From Nostocoides sp. HKS02 (GTDB lineage: Bacteria > Actinomycetota > Actinomycetes > Actinomycetales > Dermatophilaceae), in NCBI RefSeq assembly GCF_009707485.1, contig NZ_CP046121.1, forward strand, positions 930,001-994,000: DNA of 64,000 bases, in the 5' to 3' direction. The notes under the pieces are model-generated. The model saw only the letters and a list, made by a program, of their open reading frames with translations, ran no database searches and was not told the origin of the DNA. Shown here piece after piece: positions 45,119 to 57,897 of this stretch (its first letter is position 1; each line of letters opens with the position of its first letter). The position numbers were made by a program, and so were the translations under genes.

Positions 45119-46057
45119 TCAGGCCGAGACCTCGTCCAGCGCCGCGACGAGCTCGTCGGGCAGCTCCAGCGCCTCGCTGGCCAAGGACGCCCGCAGCTGC
45201 GCGGTCGTGCGCGCCCCCACGACCGGGCTCACGACGCCCGGCCGGTCGCGCACCCACGCCAGGGCCACCTCGGCCGGGCTGACCCCCAGCCCCTTGGCCG
45301 CGATGGCGAGTGCCTCGACGATCCCCGCACTGCGGTCGTCGAGGTAACGCGCGGTGAACCGCGGGAAGTCGCGTGAGGCCGCCCGCGAGTCCGCGGGGAT
45401 GCCGTGGCGGTACTTGCCGGTGAGCACACCCCGGCCGAGGGGCGACCACGGCAGCAGCCCGAAGCCGAGCGCCTGTGCCGCGGCCAGCAGGTCCGGCTCC
45501 GCCGAGCGGTTGACGAGGGAGTACTCGACTTCGTTGGCCACCAACGGAACTCGCGCCTGCTCGAGCAGGGAGAGGGCGCGAGCGCTCTGCCAGCCGCTGT
45601 AGTTCGACACCCCGACGTAGCGGGCGCGTCCGGTCCCGACTGCCCACTCCAGGGCCGAGAGCGTCTCGGCGAGCGGGGCGTCGTCGGACCAGGTGTGCAC
45701 GAGCCACAGGTCGACATGGTCGGTGCCCAGCCGCTCCAGGGAGGTGTCGAGCTGGGCGAGCAGGCTGTGTCGGGAGGTGTCGACGACCCGCTGACCCGAG
45801 CGGCGCGAGATGCCCGACTTGGTGCAGATGACCACCTCGTCGCGGGTCACGTCCTGCTCGATGAACCGACCGAGGAACTCCTCGGCGGCGCCGTCGGCAT
45901 ACCCGTGCGCCGTGTCCACGAGGGTGCCGCCGGCGTCGACGAAGGTGCGCAGCTGTTCGCGGGCGCCCTCCTCGTCGGTGCTTCGACCCCAGGTCATCGT
46001 GCCCAGCGCGAGCCGGGACACGGACAGGCCGGAGTTACCCATTCGTCTGTGGCGCAT
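45119..46057 (-). CDS. Aldo/keto reductase
   Basis: A 312-residue NADPH-dependent TIM-barrel reductase. The catalytic set is visible: Asp in VDTAHGYADG, Tyr in the same motif, Lys in VICTKSG and His in LWLVHTW. GVSNYSGWQSARAL and LLPWSPLGRGVLTGK match the Kv-beta/YghZ-like subgroup. Substrates are probably aldehydes or sugars. It diverges from the F420 oxidoreductase. ATG 46057 (MRHRRMG) chosen. Confidence 0.92.
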   Translation of the reverse strand: MRHRRMGNSGLSVSRLALGTMTWGRSTDEEGAREQLRTFVDAGGTLVDTAHGYADGAAEEFLGRFIEQDVTRDEVVICTKSGISRRSGQRVVDTSRHSLLAQLDTSLERLGTDHVDLWLVHTWSDDAPLAETLSALEWAVGTGRARYVGVSNYSGWQSARALSLLEQARVPLVANEVEYSLVNRSAEPDLLAAAQALGFGLLPWSPLGRGVLTGKYRHGIPADSRAASRDFPRFTARYLDDRSAGIVEALAIAAKGLGVSPAEVALAWVRDRPGVVSPVVGARTTAQLRASLASEALELPDELVAALDEVSA

Positions 46058-46132
46058 GTCTCCGTACCGTAGTGGGGGAGTGGCCCGCGCTACGGCAGGC
46101 CCCGCCGCGTGCGGCGGGATAGCCTGCGCTGC

Positions 46133-47191
46133 ATGGAACTCGGCGTGAACCTCGGGTACTTCGGCATGGGGGTCGATCGCGACAACGTCGCCGTCGCGCA
46201 GGAGGCGGACCGCCTCGGGTATGCCGTGGCGTGGGCCGCCGAGGCGTACGGCTCGGACGTCCCCACCGTGCTGTCCTGGATCGGCGCGCTGACCTCGAAC
46301 ATCGACCTCGGCGCGGCCGTCATGCAGATCCCGGGCCGGACCCCGGCCATGACCGCCATGACTGCCGCCACCCTCGACACCCTCTCGGGTGGCCGGTTCC
46401 GGCTCGGGCTCGGGGTGAGCGGTCCCCAGGTGAGCGAGGGCTGGCACGGCGTGCCGTTCGCCGCGCCGCTCGGCCGCACCCGCGAGTACGTCGACATCGT
46501 CCGGATGGCGCTACGACGCGACACCGTGGCCTATGCCGGCAGGCACTTCACGCTGCCCCTCGCCGACGGCCCGGGCAAGGCGCTCAAGCTGACGGTCCAC
46601 CCGCCGCGCAGCCACCTGCCGATCTACCTCGCCGCCGTCGGTCCCAAGAACCTCGAGCTGGCCGGGGAGATCGCCGACGGCTGGCACGCCATCTTCTTCA
46701 GTCCTGAGCACTCGGGTGGCCTCGTCGAGTCGGTGGTGACTGGGCGCCGCCGCGCGGGCCGGGGCACCGAGGAGGACCCGCTCACGGGGTTCGACATCGC
46801 GCCGTCCGTGCCGGTCGTCATCGCCGACGACGTCGAGGCCGCCGCCGACCTCATCCGCCCGTATGCCGCGCTGTACATCGGCGGGATGGGCTCGCGCGAG
46901 CAGAACTTCTACAACCAGCTGGCCTGCCGAATGGGCTTCGAGGAGGCCGCGGCGCAGGTCCAGGACCTGTTCCTGGCCAAGCGGCACCGGGACGCAGCGG
47001 CTGCCGTGCCCTTCGAGTTCATCGACGCCACGGCGCTCATCGGGCCGCGGGAGCGCATCCGCGACCGGCTGCACCGGTACGCCGAGGCCGGCGTCGGCAC
47101 CTTGTCCGTGGCGCCCTTCGCCGGGGGTCTCGAGGAGCGTCTGCATGTCGTGCGCACCATGGCCGAGGTCATGGGCCAGACTGTCGCCTGA
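46133..47191 (+). CDS. LLM-class F420-dependent oxidoreductase
   Basis: A 352-residue F420-dependent luciferase-like oxidoreductase: LGVNLGYFGMGVDRDN, MQIPGRTPAMTAMTAATLDTLSGGRFRLGLGVSGPQVSEGW and LPIYLAAVGPKNLELAGEIADGWH are typical of the group that commonly precedes uppP in actinobacteria. Substrate unknown. The uppP gene starts 27 bases after its stop, so they are probably co-transcribed. Confidence 0.9.
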   Translation: MELGVNLGYFGMGVDRDNVAVAQEADRLGYAVAWAAEAYGSDVPTVLSWIGALTSNIDLGAAVMQIPGRTPAMTAMTAATLDTLSGGRFRLGLGVSGPQVSEGWHGVPFAAPLGRTREYVDIVRMALRRDTVAYAGRHFTLPLADGPGKALKLTVHPPRSHLPIYLAAVGPKNLELAGEIADGWHAIFFSPEHSGGLVESVVTGRRRAGRGTEEDPLTGFDIAPSVPVVIADDVEAAADLIRPYAALYIGGMGSREQNFYNQLACRMGFEEAAAQVQDLFLAKRHRDAAAAVPFEFIDATALIGPRERIRDRLHRYAEAGVGTLSVAPFAGGLEERLHVVRTMAEVMGQTVA

Positions 47192-47218
47192 CGTCAGCCC
47201 CGAGCAGGAAGCGGTTCA

Positions 47219-48079
47219 GTGAGCACTCTCAGTTACCTCGACGCACTCGTCCTCGGCGTGGTGGAGGGCCTGACCGAGTTCCTCCCGGTCTCCTCGACCG
47301 GCCACCTGACCATCACGGAGAAGATCCTCGGCCTGACGGTCGACGACCCGGGCGTGACGGCCTACACCGCGATCATCCAGCTCGGTGCGATCGTGGCCAC
47401 CCTGCTCTACTTCTGGCGCGACATCGTCCGCCTGCTTCTGGCGTGGGTCACGGGTCTGCGCAGCACGGAAGGGCGCAGCCACCACGACTACCAGCTGGCC
47501 TGGGCCGTGATCATCGGGTCGATCCCGGTCGGCATCATCGGGTTCGTGGCCAAGGACTTCATCAGCGGCCCGCTGCGCAGCCTGTGGGTCGTGGCCGTCG
47601 CGCTCATCGGGTGGAGCGTGGCGATGTGGCTGGCCGAGAGCCGCCACGCGATGCTCGTCTCCCGCGGCGAAGAGCGTGGCGAGGGATCGGTCACCATGCG
47701 CGATGGCCTGGTCATCGGCCTCTTCCAGTGCCTGGCGCTCGTGCCGGGCGTGTCCCGCTCCGGTGCGACGATCTCGGCCGGTCTCTTCCGAGGGCTGGAC
47801 CGGCTCACCGCGACCCGCCTCTCGTTCTTCATGGCGATCCCCGCGCTCACCGCCGCCGGCTTGTTCGAGGCGGTGCACGAGAAGTCCCACCTCAAGCTGC
47901 TGGGGGTCGGGCAGATGGGCCTGGGCATCGTCGTATCCTTCGTCGTGGCCTACGCCTCGATCGCCTGGCTGCTGCGCTTCGTCAGCAACCACAAGATCAC
48001 CGCGTTCGTCTGGTACCGCGTGGCGCTCGGCGTGCTCCTCCTCGGCCTGCTCGCCGCCGGCACGGTGTCGGCGACCTAG
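47219..48079 (+). CDS. uppP: Undecaprenyl-diphosphatase UppP
   Basis: A 286-residue membrane enzyme that removes a phosphate from undecaprenyl diphosphate to recycle the peptidoglycan lipid carrier. LGVVEGLTEFLPVSSTGHL (Glu-rich motif) and ALVPGVSRSGATISAGL (phosphate loop with the key Arg) are the two BacA/UppP motifs. About 7-8 transmembrane segments. GTG 47219 follows GAGCAGGAAGCGG. Loss or overproduction changes bacitracin sensitivity in relatives. Confidence 0.96.
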   Translation: MSTLSYLDALVLGVVEGLTEFLPVSSTGHLTITEKILGLTVDDPGVTAYTAIIQLGAIVATLLYFWRDIVRLLLAWVTGLRSTEGRSHHDYQLAWAVIIGSIPVGIIGFVAKDFISGPLRSLWVVAVALIGWSVAMWLAESRHAMLVSRGEERGEGSVTMRDGLVIGLFQCLALVPGVSRSGATISAGLFRGLDRLTATRLSFFMAIPALTAAGLFEAVHEKSHLKLLGVGQMGLGIVVSFVVAYASIAWLLRFVSNHKITAFVWYRVALGVLLLGLLAAGTVSAT

Positions 48080-48106
48080 GCACCACCGCGCCGTAGAGTG
48101 CGGGTC

Positions 48107-48832
48107 GTGCCCACCTGCCTGCTCGTCCGTCACGGCCACTCCAGCGCCAACGGCCAGGGGATCCTCGCGGGGCGCCTGCCCGGCATACACCTCACCGAGA
48201 CGGGACAGCGGCAGGCGGCGCAGCTGGCCACGAGCCTGTCCGAGCTGCCGGTAGCCCGGATCGTCACCAGCCCGCTGGAGCGGTGCGTCGAGACGGCCGG
48301 GCCACTCGCAGCAGCCGCCGGTCTCGACCTGAGCCTCGAGGACGACCTGCTGGAGTGTGCCTACGGCGCATGGACGGCCCGGCCGCTGGCCGACCTCGCC
48401 AAGGACCCGCTGTGGGCCACCGTGCAGGACGACCCGCTCACCGCGCGGTTTCCCGATTCCGAGACGTATGCCGCCGAGAGCCTGGCGGAGATGTCCGCCC
48501 GCGTCGTCGCGGCCGTCCGCCGGATCGACGCCGAGGTGGCGGCCTTGCACGGTGACGGCGCCCTGTGGGTGGCCGTCACGCACGGTGACCTCGTCAAGGC
48601 CGTGCTGGCGGACGCGACGGGCAGTGGGCTGGCGCACTTCCAGAGCTACACGGCGGACCCCGGTTCGGTCTCCGCGGTCCGCTACGGCGGCCGCCACACG
48701 TTCCTGCTGGCCGCCAACCTCAGCGCCCCTGACCTCGGACGATTCCGCCCGGCCGAAGGCGAATCCCCGCAGGACGCCGTCGTCGGCGGGGGCAGTGGGA
48801 CGGTCGCGAGCAGCGACGCAGGTCGGGGTTAG
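48107..48832 (+). CDS. Histidine phosphatase, MSMEG_4193 type
   Basis: A 241-residue histidine-phosphatase (phosphoglycerate-mutase-like) protein. LLVRHGHSSANGQG has the catalytic RHG His; VTSPLERCVETA, ECAYGAW and VAVTHGDLVKAVL hold the other phosphate-pocket residues. It belongs to the conserved set with DUF3090 and the SCO1664-like gene downstream. GTG 48107 (PTCLLVRHG) fits the family better than GTG 48098. Substrate unknown. Confidence 0.9.
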   Translation: MPTCLLVRHGHSSANGQGILAGRLPGIHLTETGQRQAAQLATSLSELPVARIVTSPLERCVETAGPLAAAAGLDLSLEDDLLECAYGAWTARPLADLAKDPLWATVQDDPLTARFPDSETYAAESLAEMSARVVAAVRRIDAEVAALHGDGALWVAVTHGDLVKAVLADATGSGLAHFQSYTADPGSVSAVRYGGRHTFLLAANLSAPDLGRFRPAEGESPQDAVVGGGSGTVASSDAGRG

Positions 48833-48841
48833 AGTCGGATC

Positions 48842-49381
48842 ATGGCGGTCAACGACTTCGATCCTCCGGACCGGTTCGTCGCCGGGACCGTGGGGCCTCC
48901 CGGACAACGCACGTTCTTCCTCCAGGCGAGCGAGGGGCGCAGGCTGCTCAGCGTCTCCCTCGAGAAGGAGCAGGTGGCCGTCCTCGCGAACCGCATCAAC
49001 GACATCCTCGACAGCTATGCCGGCGGCGAAGGCGCCGACCACGTGGCGACAGAGGTCGTCGACAACGCACCGCTGGACACCCCGATCGAGGACGAGTTCC
49101 GCGTCAACACGCTGAGCCTGGGCTGGGACGAGGCCCGGGGCGTCGTGGTCATCGAGTGCCTCGATCGTGACCCTGACGACCCGGTGGGCGCCACCGACCC
49201 CGAGGTGCTGGCCGAGGAGCCACGGCTCATCCGGGTCGTGCTCACCCCGGCCCGGGCGCGCGCCTTCGCCCGCCGCGCCCAGTCCCTCGTGGCAGCTGGC
49301 AGGCCTCCGTGCCCGTTCTGCGGCGGACCCCTCGAGCCCGAGGGGCACATCTGCCCACGCGCGAACGGCTACAAGCGCTGA
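48842..49381 (+). CDS. DUF3090 family protein
   Basis: A 179-residue protein with FDPPDRFVAGTVGPPGQRTF at the N-terminus and a C-terminal zinc ribbon-like CPFCGGPLEPEGHICPR. DUF3090 is restricted to actinobacteria and nearly always lies between the histidine phosphatase and the SCO1664-like gene, which suggests a shared but unknown task. ATG 48842 is 9 bases after the phosphatase stop. Confidence 0.92.
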   Translation: MAVNDFDPPDRFVAGTVGPPGQRTFFLQASEGRRLLSVSLEKEQVAVLANRINDILDSYAGGEGADHVATEVVDNAPLDTPIEDEFRVNTLSLGWDEARGVVVIECLDRDPDDPVGATDPEVLAEEPRLIRVVLTPARARAFARRAQSLVAAGRPPCPFCGGPLEPEGHICPRANGYKR

Positions 49382-50172
49382 CTCGCTCGCTGCTGGCGTC
49401 CCTGGCCGAGGCGGAGCTCGAGGTGCTCGGCCGCCTCGTCGACGCGTCCAACCTCGCGCTGCTCGTCCGGGTGGGTGGCGAACCCGGTGCCCTCGCCATC
49501 TACAAGCCGGTGGCGGGGGAGCGACCTCTGTGGGACTTCCCCGACGGCACTCTGGCTGCCCGCGAGGTGGCGGCGTGGGCGATCAGCGCCGCCGGCGGCT
49601 GGGACATCGTGCCCGAGACCGTCCTGCGCTCGGGGCCCCACGGGCTCGGCTCGGTCCAACGCTGGGTGGGCGACCCTGAGACCGAGCCGGAGTATGCCGT
49701 GTCGCTCGTCGCGCCCAACGAGATCCCGGCGGGATGGGTTCCGGTGCTCCAGGGCGAGGACGCCGACGGACAGCCGGTCGTCGTGGTCCACGAGGACTCA
49801 CCCGCCACCCGATCGGTCGCCGTCTTCGACGCGGTCATCAACAACTCCGACCGCAAGGGCTCGCACCTAGTGCGCGAGGGTGGTGCGCTCCGGGGCTTCG
49901 ACCACGGTGTCAGCCTGCACGCGGACGACAAGCTGCGGACCGTGTTCTGGGGCTTCGCCGGCCAGCCACTGCCGTCCGAGGAGCTCGCTCGGCTCACGAC
50001 CATCCATGACGCCGCCACCGATGGCGAGTCCGAGCTCCGCGGCCAGCTCGACACCCTGATCAGCCCGGCCGAGGTGGCCGCGCTGGTGCAGCGGTGCCGC
50101 GCGCTGCTGGACCACGCGGCATACCCGAAGCCCTCGGGGCAGTGGCCCGCCATCCCGTGGCCGCCGCTCTGA
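49309..50172 (+). CDS. SCO1664-family kinase-like protein
   Basis: Up to 287 residues. LAIYKPVAGERPLWDFPDGTL and NNSDRKGSHLV with GFDHGVSLH resemble the PI3/4-kinase-like or HipA-like fold (phosphate-anchoring lysine, catalytic Asp and metal-binding Asp), hence a possible kinase. It forms the conserved block with DUF3090 and mshC. The start is uncertain: GTG 49309 overlaps DUF3090 by 73 bases, while family similarity starts near AEAELEVLGRL; a CTG at 49378 overlapping the DUF3090 stop is the alternative. Confidence 0.82.
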   Translation: MPVLRRTPRARGAHLPTRERLQALTRSLLASLAEAELEVLGRLVDASNLALLVRVGGEPGALAIYKPVAGERPLWDFPDGTLAAREVAAWAISAAGGWDIVPETVLRSGPHGLGSVQRWVGDPETEPEYAVSLVAPNEIPAGWVPVLQGEDADGQPVVVVHEDSPATRSVAVFDAVINNSDRKGSHLVREGGALRGFDHGVSLHADDKLRTVFWGFAGQPLPSEELARLTTIHDAATDGESELRGQLDTLISPAEVAALVQRCRALLDHAAYPKPSGQWPAIPWPPL

Positions 50173-50194
50173 ACCGCCCCCGTAGGCTTTGTCC

Positions 50195-51445
50195 GTGATC
50201 TCCTGGCCTGCCCCGTTCATCCCCGAGGTGCCGGGCACCGGCCACCCGCCCCAGCTGTTCGACTCGAGCACCCGGGCGCTGCGCGCGGTCAACCCCGGGC
50301 CGACGGCCCGGATGTACGTCTGCGGCATCACGCCGTACGACGCCACCCACCTCGGCCATGCCGCCACGTACGTCACCTTCGACGTGCTGGGACGCGCGCT
50401 GCGCGACGCCGGTCACGACGTCGTGTACGTCCAGAACATCACCGATGTCGACGACCCCCTGCTCGAGCGTGCGCGGCGCGACGGGGTGCGGTGGCAGGAC
50501 CTCGCTGCCGAGGAGATCGCGTTGTTCCGTGAGGACATGACGGCCCTCGGGGTGCTCCCGCCCGACCACTACGTCGGGGTCGTCGAGAGCATCGAGCCGG
50601 TCGCTGCGGCAGTGCGGTCCCTCGTCGCGCGAGGCGCGGCCTACGAGGTCGACACCCCCGAGTCGAGCGCGGGTAGCGACCTGTACCTCGACCTGTCCAC
50701 CGAGCCGGGCTTCGGTGCGGTGTCGAACTGGACCCGCGCGGAGATGCTGGCCGTCTTCGCCGACCGTGGCGGCGACCCCGACCGCGCAGGCAAGCGTGAC
50801 GCGCTCGACCCCTTGCTGTGGCGAGCCGCCCGCGAGGGTGAACCGTCGTGGACCGCCGCCGGGCTACCGGCCGGGCGACCGGGCTGGCACATCGAGTGCA
50901 CCGCCATCGCGCTGGACCACCTCGGCATGGCGTTCGACGTCCAGGGCGGCGGGACGGACCTGATCTTTCCCCACCACGAGATGAGCGCGACCCAGGCGGT
51001 CGCCCTCACCGGTGAGCGGCCCTTCGCACGAACCTATGCCCACCAGGCCATGGTCGGCCTGGACGGCGAGAAGATGAGCAAGTCCAAGGGCAACCTCGTG
51101 CTCGTCTCCAAGCTGCGCGCCGACGGGGTCGACCCGATGGCCATCCGGCTGGTGCTGCTCGAGCAGCACTACCGCACCGAGTGGTCGTGGACTCCCGAGC
51201 TGCTCACCCGGGCGCAGGACCGCCTCGACACGTGGCGTGCCGCCCTGTCGGTGAATGCCGGGCCGGACGTCACCGAGGTCGTCGAGGCAGTCCGACGCTG
51301 CGTCGCCGACGACCTCGACACGCCCGGAGCCCTGCGCGCTGTCGACCGCTGGGCGAAGCAGTGCCTGACCCGCGGTGGCCCCGATGCCGGCGCCCCCGGC
51401 GTACTGGCACGGACGATCGACGCGGTGCTCGGAGTCCGGGTCTAG
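50195..51445 (+). CDS. mshC: Mycothiol ligase MshC (cysteine:glucosaminyl-inositol ligase)
   Basis: A 416-residue enzyme related to cysteinyl-tRNA synthetase that joins cysteine to glucosaminyl-inositol using ATP, the third step of mycothiol synthesis. MYVCGITPYDATHLGHA has the zinc Cys and HIGH-like motif, WHIECTAIAL and FPHHEMSATQAVAL complete the zinc site, and EKMSKSKGN is the KMSKS loop. The length is short of CysRS, as expected. GTG 50195 (ISWPAPF) chosen over TTG 50189. It marks the organism as a mycothiol producer. Confidence 0.95.
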   Translation: MISWPAPFIPEVPGTGHPPQLFDSSTRALRAVNPGPTARMYVCGITPYDATHLGHAATYVTFDVLGRALRDAGHDVVYVQNITDVDDPLLERARRDGVRWQDLAAEEIALFREDMTALGVLPPDHYVGVVESIEPVAAAVRSLVARGAAYEVDTPESSAGSDLYLDLSTEPGFGAVSNWTRAEMLAVFADRGGDPDRAGKRDALDPLLWRAAREGEPSWTAAGLPAGRPGWHIECTAIALDHLGMAFDVQGGGTDLIFPHHEMSATQAVALTGERPFARTYAHQAMVGLDGEKMSKSKGNLVLVSKLRADGVDPMAIRLVLLEQHYRTEWSWTPELLTRAQDRLDTWRAALSVNAGPDVTEVVEAVRRCVADDLDTPGALRAVDRWAKQCLTRGGPDAGAPGVLARTIDAVLGVRV

Positions 51446-51496
51446 GCCCTGCTGGTCGGCCCTGCTGGTCGGCCCTACTGGTCGGCCCTGCTGGTC
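51445..51496 (+). repeat. Four 13-bp tandem repeats after the mshC stop
   Basis: GGCCCTGCTGGTC is repeated at 51445, 51458, 51471 (one change, CTACTGG) and 51484. The first copy begins with the last base of the TAG stop. The spacer to the convergent PAC2 gene is almost wholly made of this repeat. Confidence 0.85.
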
Positions 51497-51512
51497 GGCG
51501 GGTTGCCAGAGC

Positions 51513-52364
51513 TCAGCCGGGGCCCTCCTGGCCGCGACGGCGCAGGTAGCGCTCGAACTCGCGGGCGATCGCATCGCCGCTGGCCTCGGGCAGGTCCGCG
51601 GTGTCCTGGGCTTCTTCGAGCGACTGGACGTACTCGGCGACCTCCTCGTCGGTCTCCGCGAGCTCGTTGATGCCTCGCTCCCAGGCCTTGGCGGCCTCTG
51701 GGAGGTCGCCGTGGGGGATCGGTGCGTCGAGCAGCTCCTCGAGGCGTGAGACCAGGGCGAGGGTCGCCTTGGGCGAGGGGGAGTGGCCCGCGTAGTGGGG
51801 CACGGCCGCCCAGCACGAGATGGACTGCAGCCCTGACTGGCTCGCGGCATCGGCGAGAACCCCGACGATGCCGGTCGGACCCTCATAGCGGCTCGGCTCG
51901 AGGTCGAACCGGTGCAGCACGTCGTCGTCGTCCGAGGTTGCCGTGACCGGGATCGGCCGGGTGTGCGCGACGTCGGCCATGAGGGCACCCAGGGTGAACA
52001 CCGTGGACGCCCCGACCTGCTGGGCGAACTCCATCAGCTCGATGGTGAACGCTCGCCAACGGAAGCTCGGCTCGATGCCCTGGATCAGGACGATGTCGCG
52101 ACCCAGCCCGGCGCCCGTGGCGACCAGGATCCGGGTGGTCCGCCAGTGGATCCGGCGCCGACCCTCGTCGAGCACGACCCGGGGGCGGTTCACCTGGAAG
52201 TCGTAGTACTCCTCCGGGTCGAGCGCGGCGATGGGCTCGGCGTCCCACATGTCGACCAGGTGGTCGATGGCCGCCGTGGCTGCCTCACCGGCGTCGTTCC
52301 AGCCCTCGAAGGCGGCGATGACGACCGGGTCGTTCAGCTCTGGGACGTCCTCGAGCTCGATCAC
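51513..52364 (-). CDS. PAC2-family protein
   Basis: A 283-residue protein of the PAC2 (proteasome assembly chaperone 2-like) family: VIAAFEGWNDAGEAATAAIDHL at the N-terminus, EEYYDFQVNRPRV, GIEPSFRWRAF and VFTLGALMADVAHTRP. In actinobacteria the family occurs near the proteasome/Mpa region but its role is not settled. It has an acidic C-terminal helix rich in Glu/Ala. GTG 52364 is the conserved start. Confidence 0.9.
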   Translation of the reverse strand: MIELEDVPELNDPVVIAAFEGWNDAGEAATAAIDHLVDMWDAEPIAALDPEEYYDFQVNRPRVVLDEGRRRIHWRTTRILVATGAGLGRDIVLIQGIEPSFRWRAFTIELMEFAQQVGASTVFTLGALMADVAHTRPIPVTATSDDDDVLHRFDLEPSRYEGPTGIVGVLADAASQSGLQSISCWAAVPHYAGHSPSPKATLALVSRLEELLDAPIPHGDLPEAAKAWERGINELAETDEEVAEYVQSLEEAQDTADLPEASGDAIAREFERYLRRRGQEGPG

Positions 52365-52478
52365 GCGCTTCTCCCTGGGTCGCCGGACGGTCTGCTGACG
52401 GGACCGGCTAGGTCCTGTCGGTGTCCAGCCTACGCAGGCGGTCGAACCAGCCACGGCAGGCTGCGTAGGCTGGTCCGC

Positions 52479-53171
52479 GTGACTGCCTCAGCCATGCTGC
52501 CCGCCGCCGTTCTCTGGGACATGGACGGCACCCTCGTCGACACCGAGCCGTACTGGATCACGGCCGAGCACGCGATCGTCGAGGAGGCCGGGGGAGTCTG
52601 GAGCGACGAGTACGCCCACCAGCTCGTGGGGAACGACCTCATGGTGTCGGCGCAGTTCATCCGTGACCACTCGCCGGTCGACCTCGCGCCGGTCCAGATC
52701 ATCGAGGACCTCCTCGAGCGCGTCATCGCCCAGGTCCGTGACCACGTGCCGTGGCGGCCGGGCGCCGTCGAGCTGTTGACCGCACTCGGGGAAGCCGGGG
52801 TGCCGAGCGCGTTGGTGACCATGTCGTGGCGCTCGCTGGCCGAGGCGGTGGTCGGTGCGCTTCCGGCTGGCACCTTCGCCGCGGTCGTGACCGGTGACGA
52901 GGTCGAGCACGGCAAGCCTCACCCCGAGCCCTACCTCGCCGCGGCGCGCTCGCTCGGCGTGGAGGTCGGACACTGCGTGGCCATCGAGGACTCGCCCACG
53001 GGCGTCAGGTCGGCCGTGGCCGCCGGGGTGCCGACCGTGGCGGTGCCGCACGTGGTGCCCGTTCCGCTCATGGTCGGCGCAGTCCAGGTGCCGAGCCTTC
53101 GCGGGGTGCGGCCGGCTGACCTGCTGGCGCTGTTCGACGGGGCGCGTCAGTCGTCGGCCGGCACGACCTGA
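52479..53171 (+). CDS. HAD-superfamily phosphatase
   Basis: A 230-residue HAD hydrolase of the beta-phosphoglucomutase-like subgroup. Motif I LWDMDGTLVDTE has the nucleophile and acid Asp, motif II is LVTMSW, motif III lies in EHGKPHPEPYLAA, and motif IV is VAIEDSPTGVRSAVAAG. A helical cap lies between motifs I and II. Substrate unknown, probably a sugar phosphate. GTG 52479 chosen; ATG 52494 is possible. The last 25 bases overlap the convergent nuclease gene. Confidence 0.9.
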   Translation: MTASAMLPAAVLWDMDGTLVDTEPYWITAEHAIVEEAGGVWSDEYAHQLVGNDLMVSAQFIRDHSPVDLAPVQIIEDLLERVIAQVRDHVPWRPGAVELLTALGEAGVPSALVTMSWRSLAEAVVGALPAGTFAAVVTGDEVEHGKPHPEPYLAAARSLGVEVGHCVAIEDSPTGVRSAVAAGVPTVAVPHVVPVPLMVGAVQVPSLRGVRPADLLALFDGARQSSAGTT

Positions 53172-53992
53172 CCCGAGGTCACCGGATCGAGAGCGCGCTG
53201 CGCGGCGTCCTCGGGCAGCGGTGGCGGTGTGCCACCCCACGCCGGGCAGAGCTGTCGGAAGTCGCACCAGTCACACAGTCGTGAGGTCTTGGGGCGCCAG
53301 TCGCCAGTCAGCGCGGCCCGCTCGATGGCGGTCCACACCGCCTTGAGGTTGCGCTCCAGGCTGAGCAGGTCGTGCTCGTCGGGGGTGTAGCGGACGACCT
53401 CGCCGTTGCCGAGGTAGACGAGCTGGAGCAGCCGTGGGATCTCGCCGCGCAGACGCCACAGCACGAGGGCGTAGAACTTCATCTGGAACAGGGCCTTGCC
53501 CTCGAAGAGCTCGCTCGGCGATCGCCCGGTCTTGTAGTCGACGACCCGCATCGCCCCGTCGGGCGCCACGTCGAGCCGGTCGACGTACCCGCGCAGCACC
53601 AGGCCGTCGACCTCGGTCTCGACGTAGAGCTCGCGCTCGGCCGGCTCCAGCCGGGTCGGGTCCTCGAGGCCGAACCAGGTCTCGATCAGCGCCTGGGCGT
53701 CGCCGAACCAGGACTCCTCGGTGACCGTCTCGTCACCGGTGATGAGCTGGGCGAGCTCGGGCTCGGCAGCGACGAGGGCCTCCCACTGGGGGCCGAGGAG
53801 TGCCTCGGCGGCTGCGGGGGTGCGCTGCTCGGCCGGCAGGTCGAAGAGCCGTTCGAGCACCGCGTGGACGAGGGTGCCCCGAGCGGCCGCGGCGCTCGGG
53901 GGCGCGGACAGCTTGTCCACCGCGCGGAAGCGGTAGAGCAGGGGGCACTGCTTGAAGTCCGATGCGCGGCTCGGCGATAGGGCTGGAACCAT
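53147..53992 (-). CDS. RecB-family PD-(D/E)XK nuclease with Fe-S-type cysteines
   Basis: A 281-residue Cas4/RecB-like nuclease. SPSRASDFKQCPLLYRF at the N-terminus and SRLCDWCDFRQLCPAW at the C-terminus supply four cysteines, the Cas4/AddB pattern for an iron-sulfur cluster. GYVDRLDVAPDGAMRVVDYKTG carries the catalytic Asp and DxK. It lies between PAC2/HAD and metH, as in many actinobacteria, and is not next to CRISPR genes, so a repair role is more likely than adaptation. It starts with ATG 53992. Confidence 0.9.
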   Translation of the reverse strand: MVPALSPSRASDFKQCPLLYRFRAVDKLSAPPSAAAARGTLVHAVLERLFDLPAEQRTPAAAEALLGPQWEALVAAEPELAQLITGDETVTEESWFGDAQALIETWFGLEDPTRLEPAERELYVETEVDGLVLRGYVDRLDVAPDGAMRVVDYKTGRSPSELFEGKALFQMKFYALVLWRLRGEIPRLLQLVYLGNGEVVRYTPDEHDLLSLERNLKAVWTAIERAALTGDWRPKTSRLCDWCDFRQLCPAWGGTPPPLPEDAAQRALDPVTSGQVVPADD

Positions 53993-54040
53993 GCCCTCAC
54001 CGTATGCCGCGGCACCGACACCGCTCGCGCGGCGTGCCGG

Positions 54041-57838
<3,798 letters not shown>

Positions 57839-57897
57839 CGGTCAAGTATGGCGCGGGCCGGGATCGGGCGCCGGACCGGTTCACGTAGTGTCGGCGC

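Noticed and set aside
51912..52478. Plus-strand extension of the HAD phosphatase through the PAC2 gene
   Set aside because: It is the antisense shadow of PAC2; HAD motif I begins just after GTG 52479.
53147..53992. Cas4 of a CRISPR system
   Set aside because: The Cys pattern fits Cas4/RecB-like nucleases in general, but no repeats or other cas genes are present and the neighbours are housekeeping genes.
57839..57897. Cobalamin or SAM riboswitch ahead of metH
   Set aside because: Only 59 bases separate metH from the divergent protease gene, too short for either aptamer plus a promoter.
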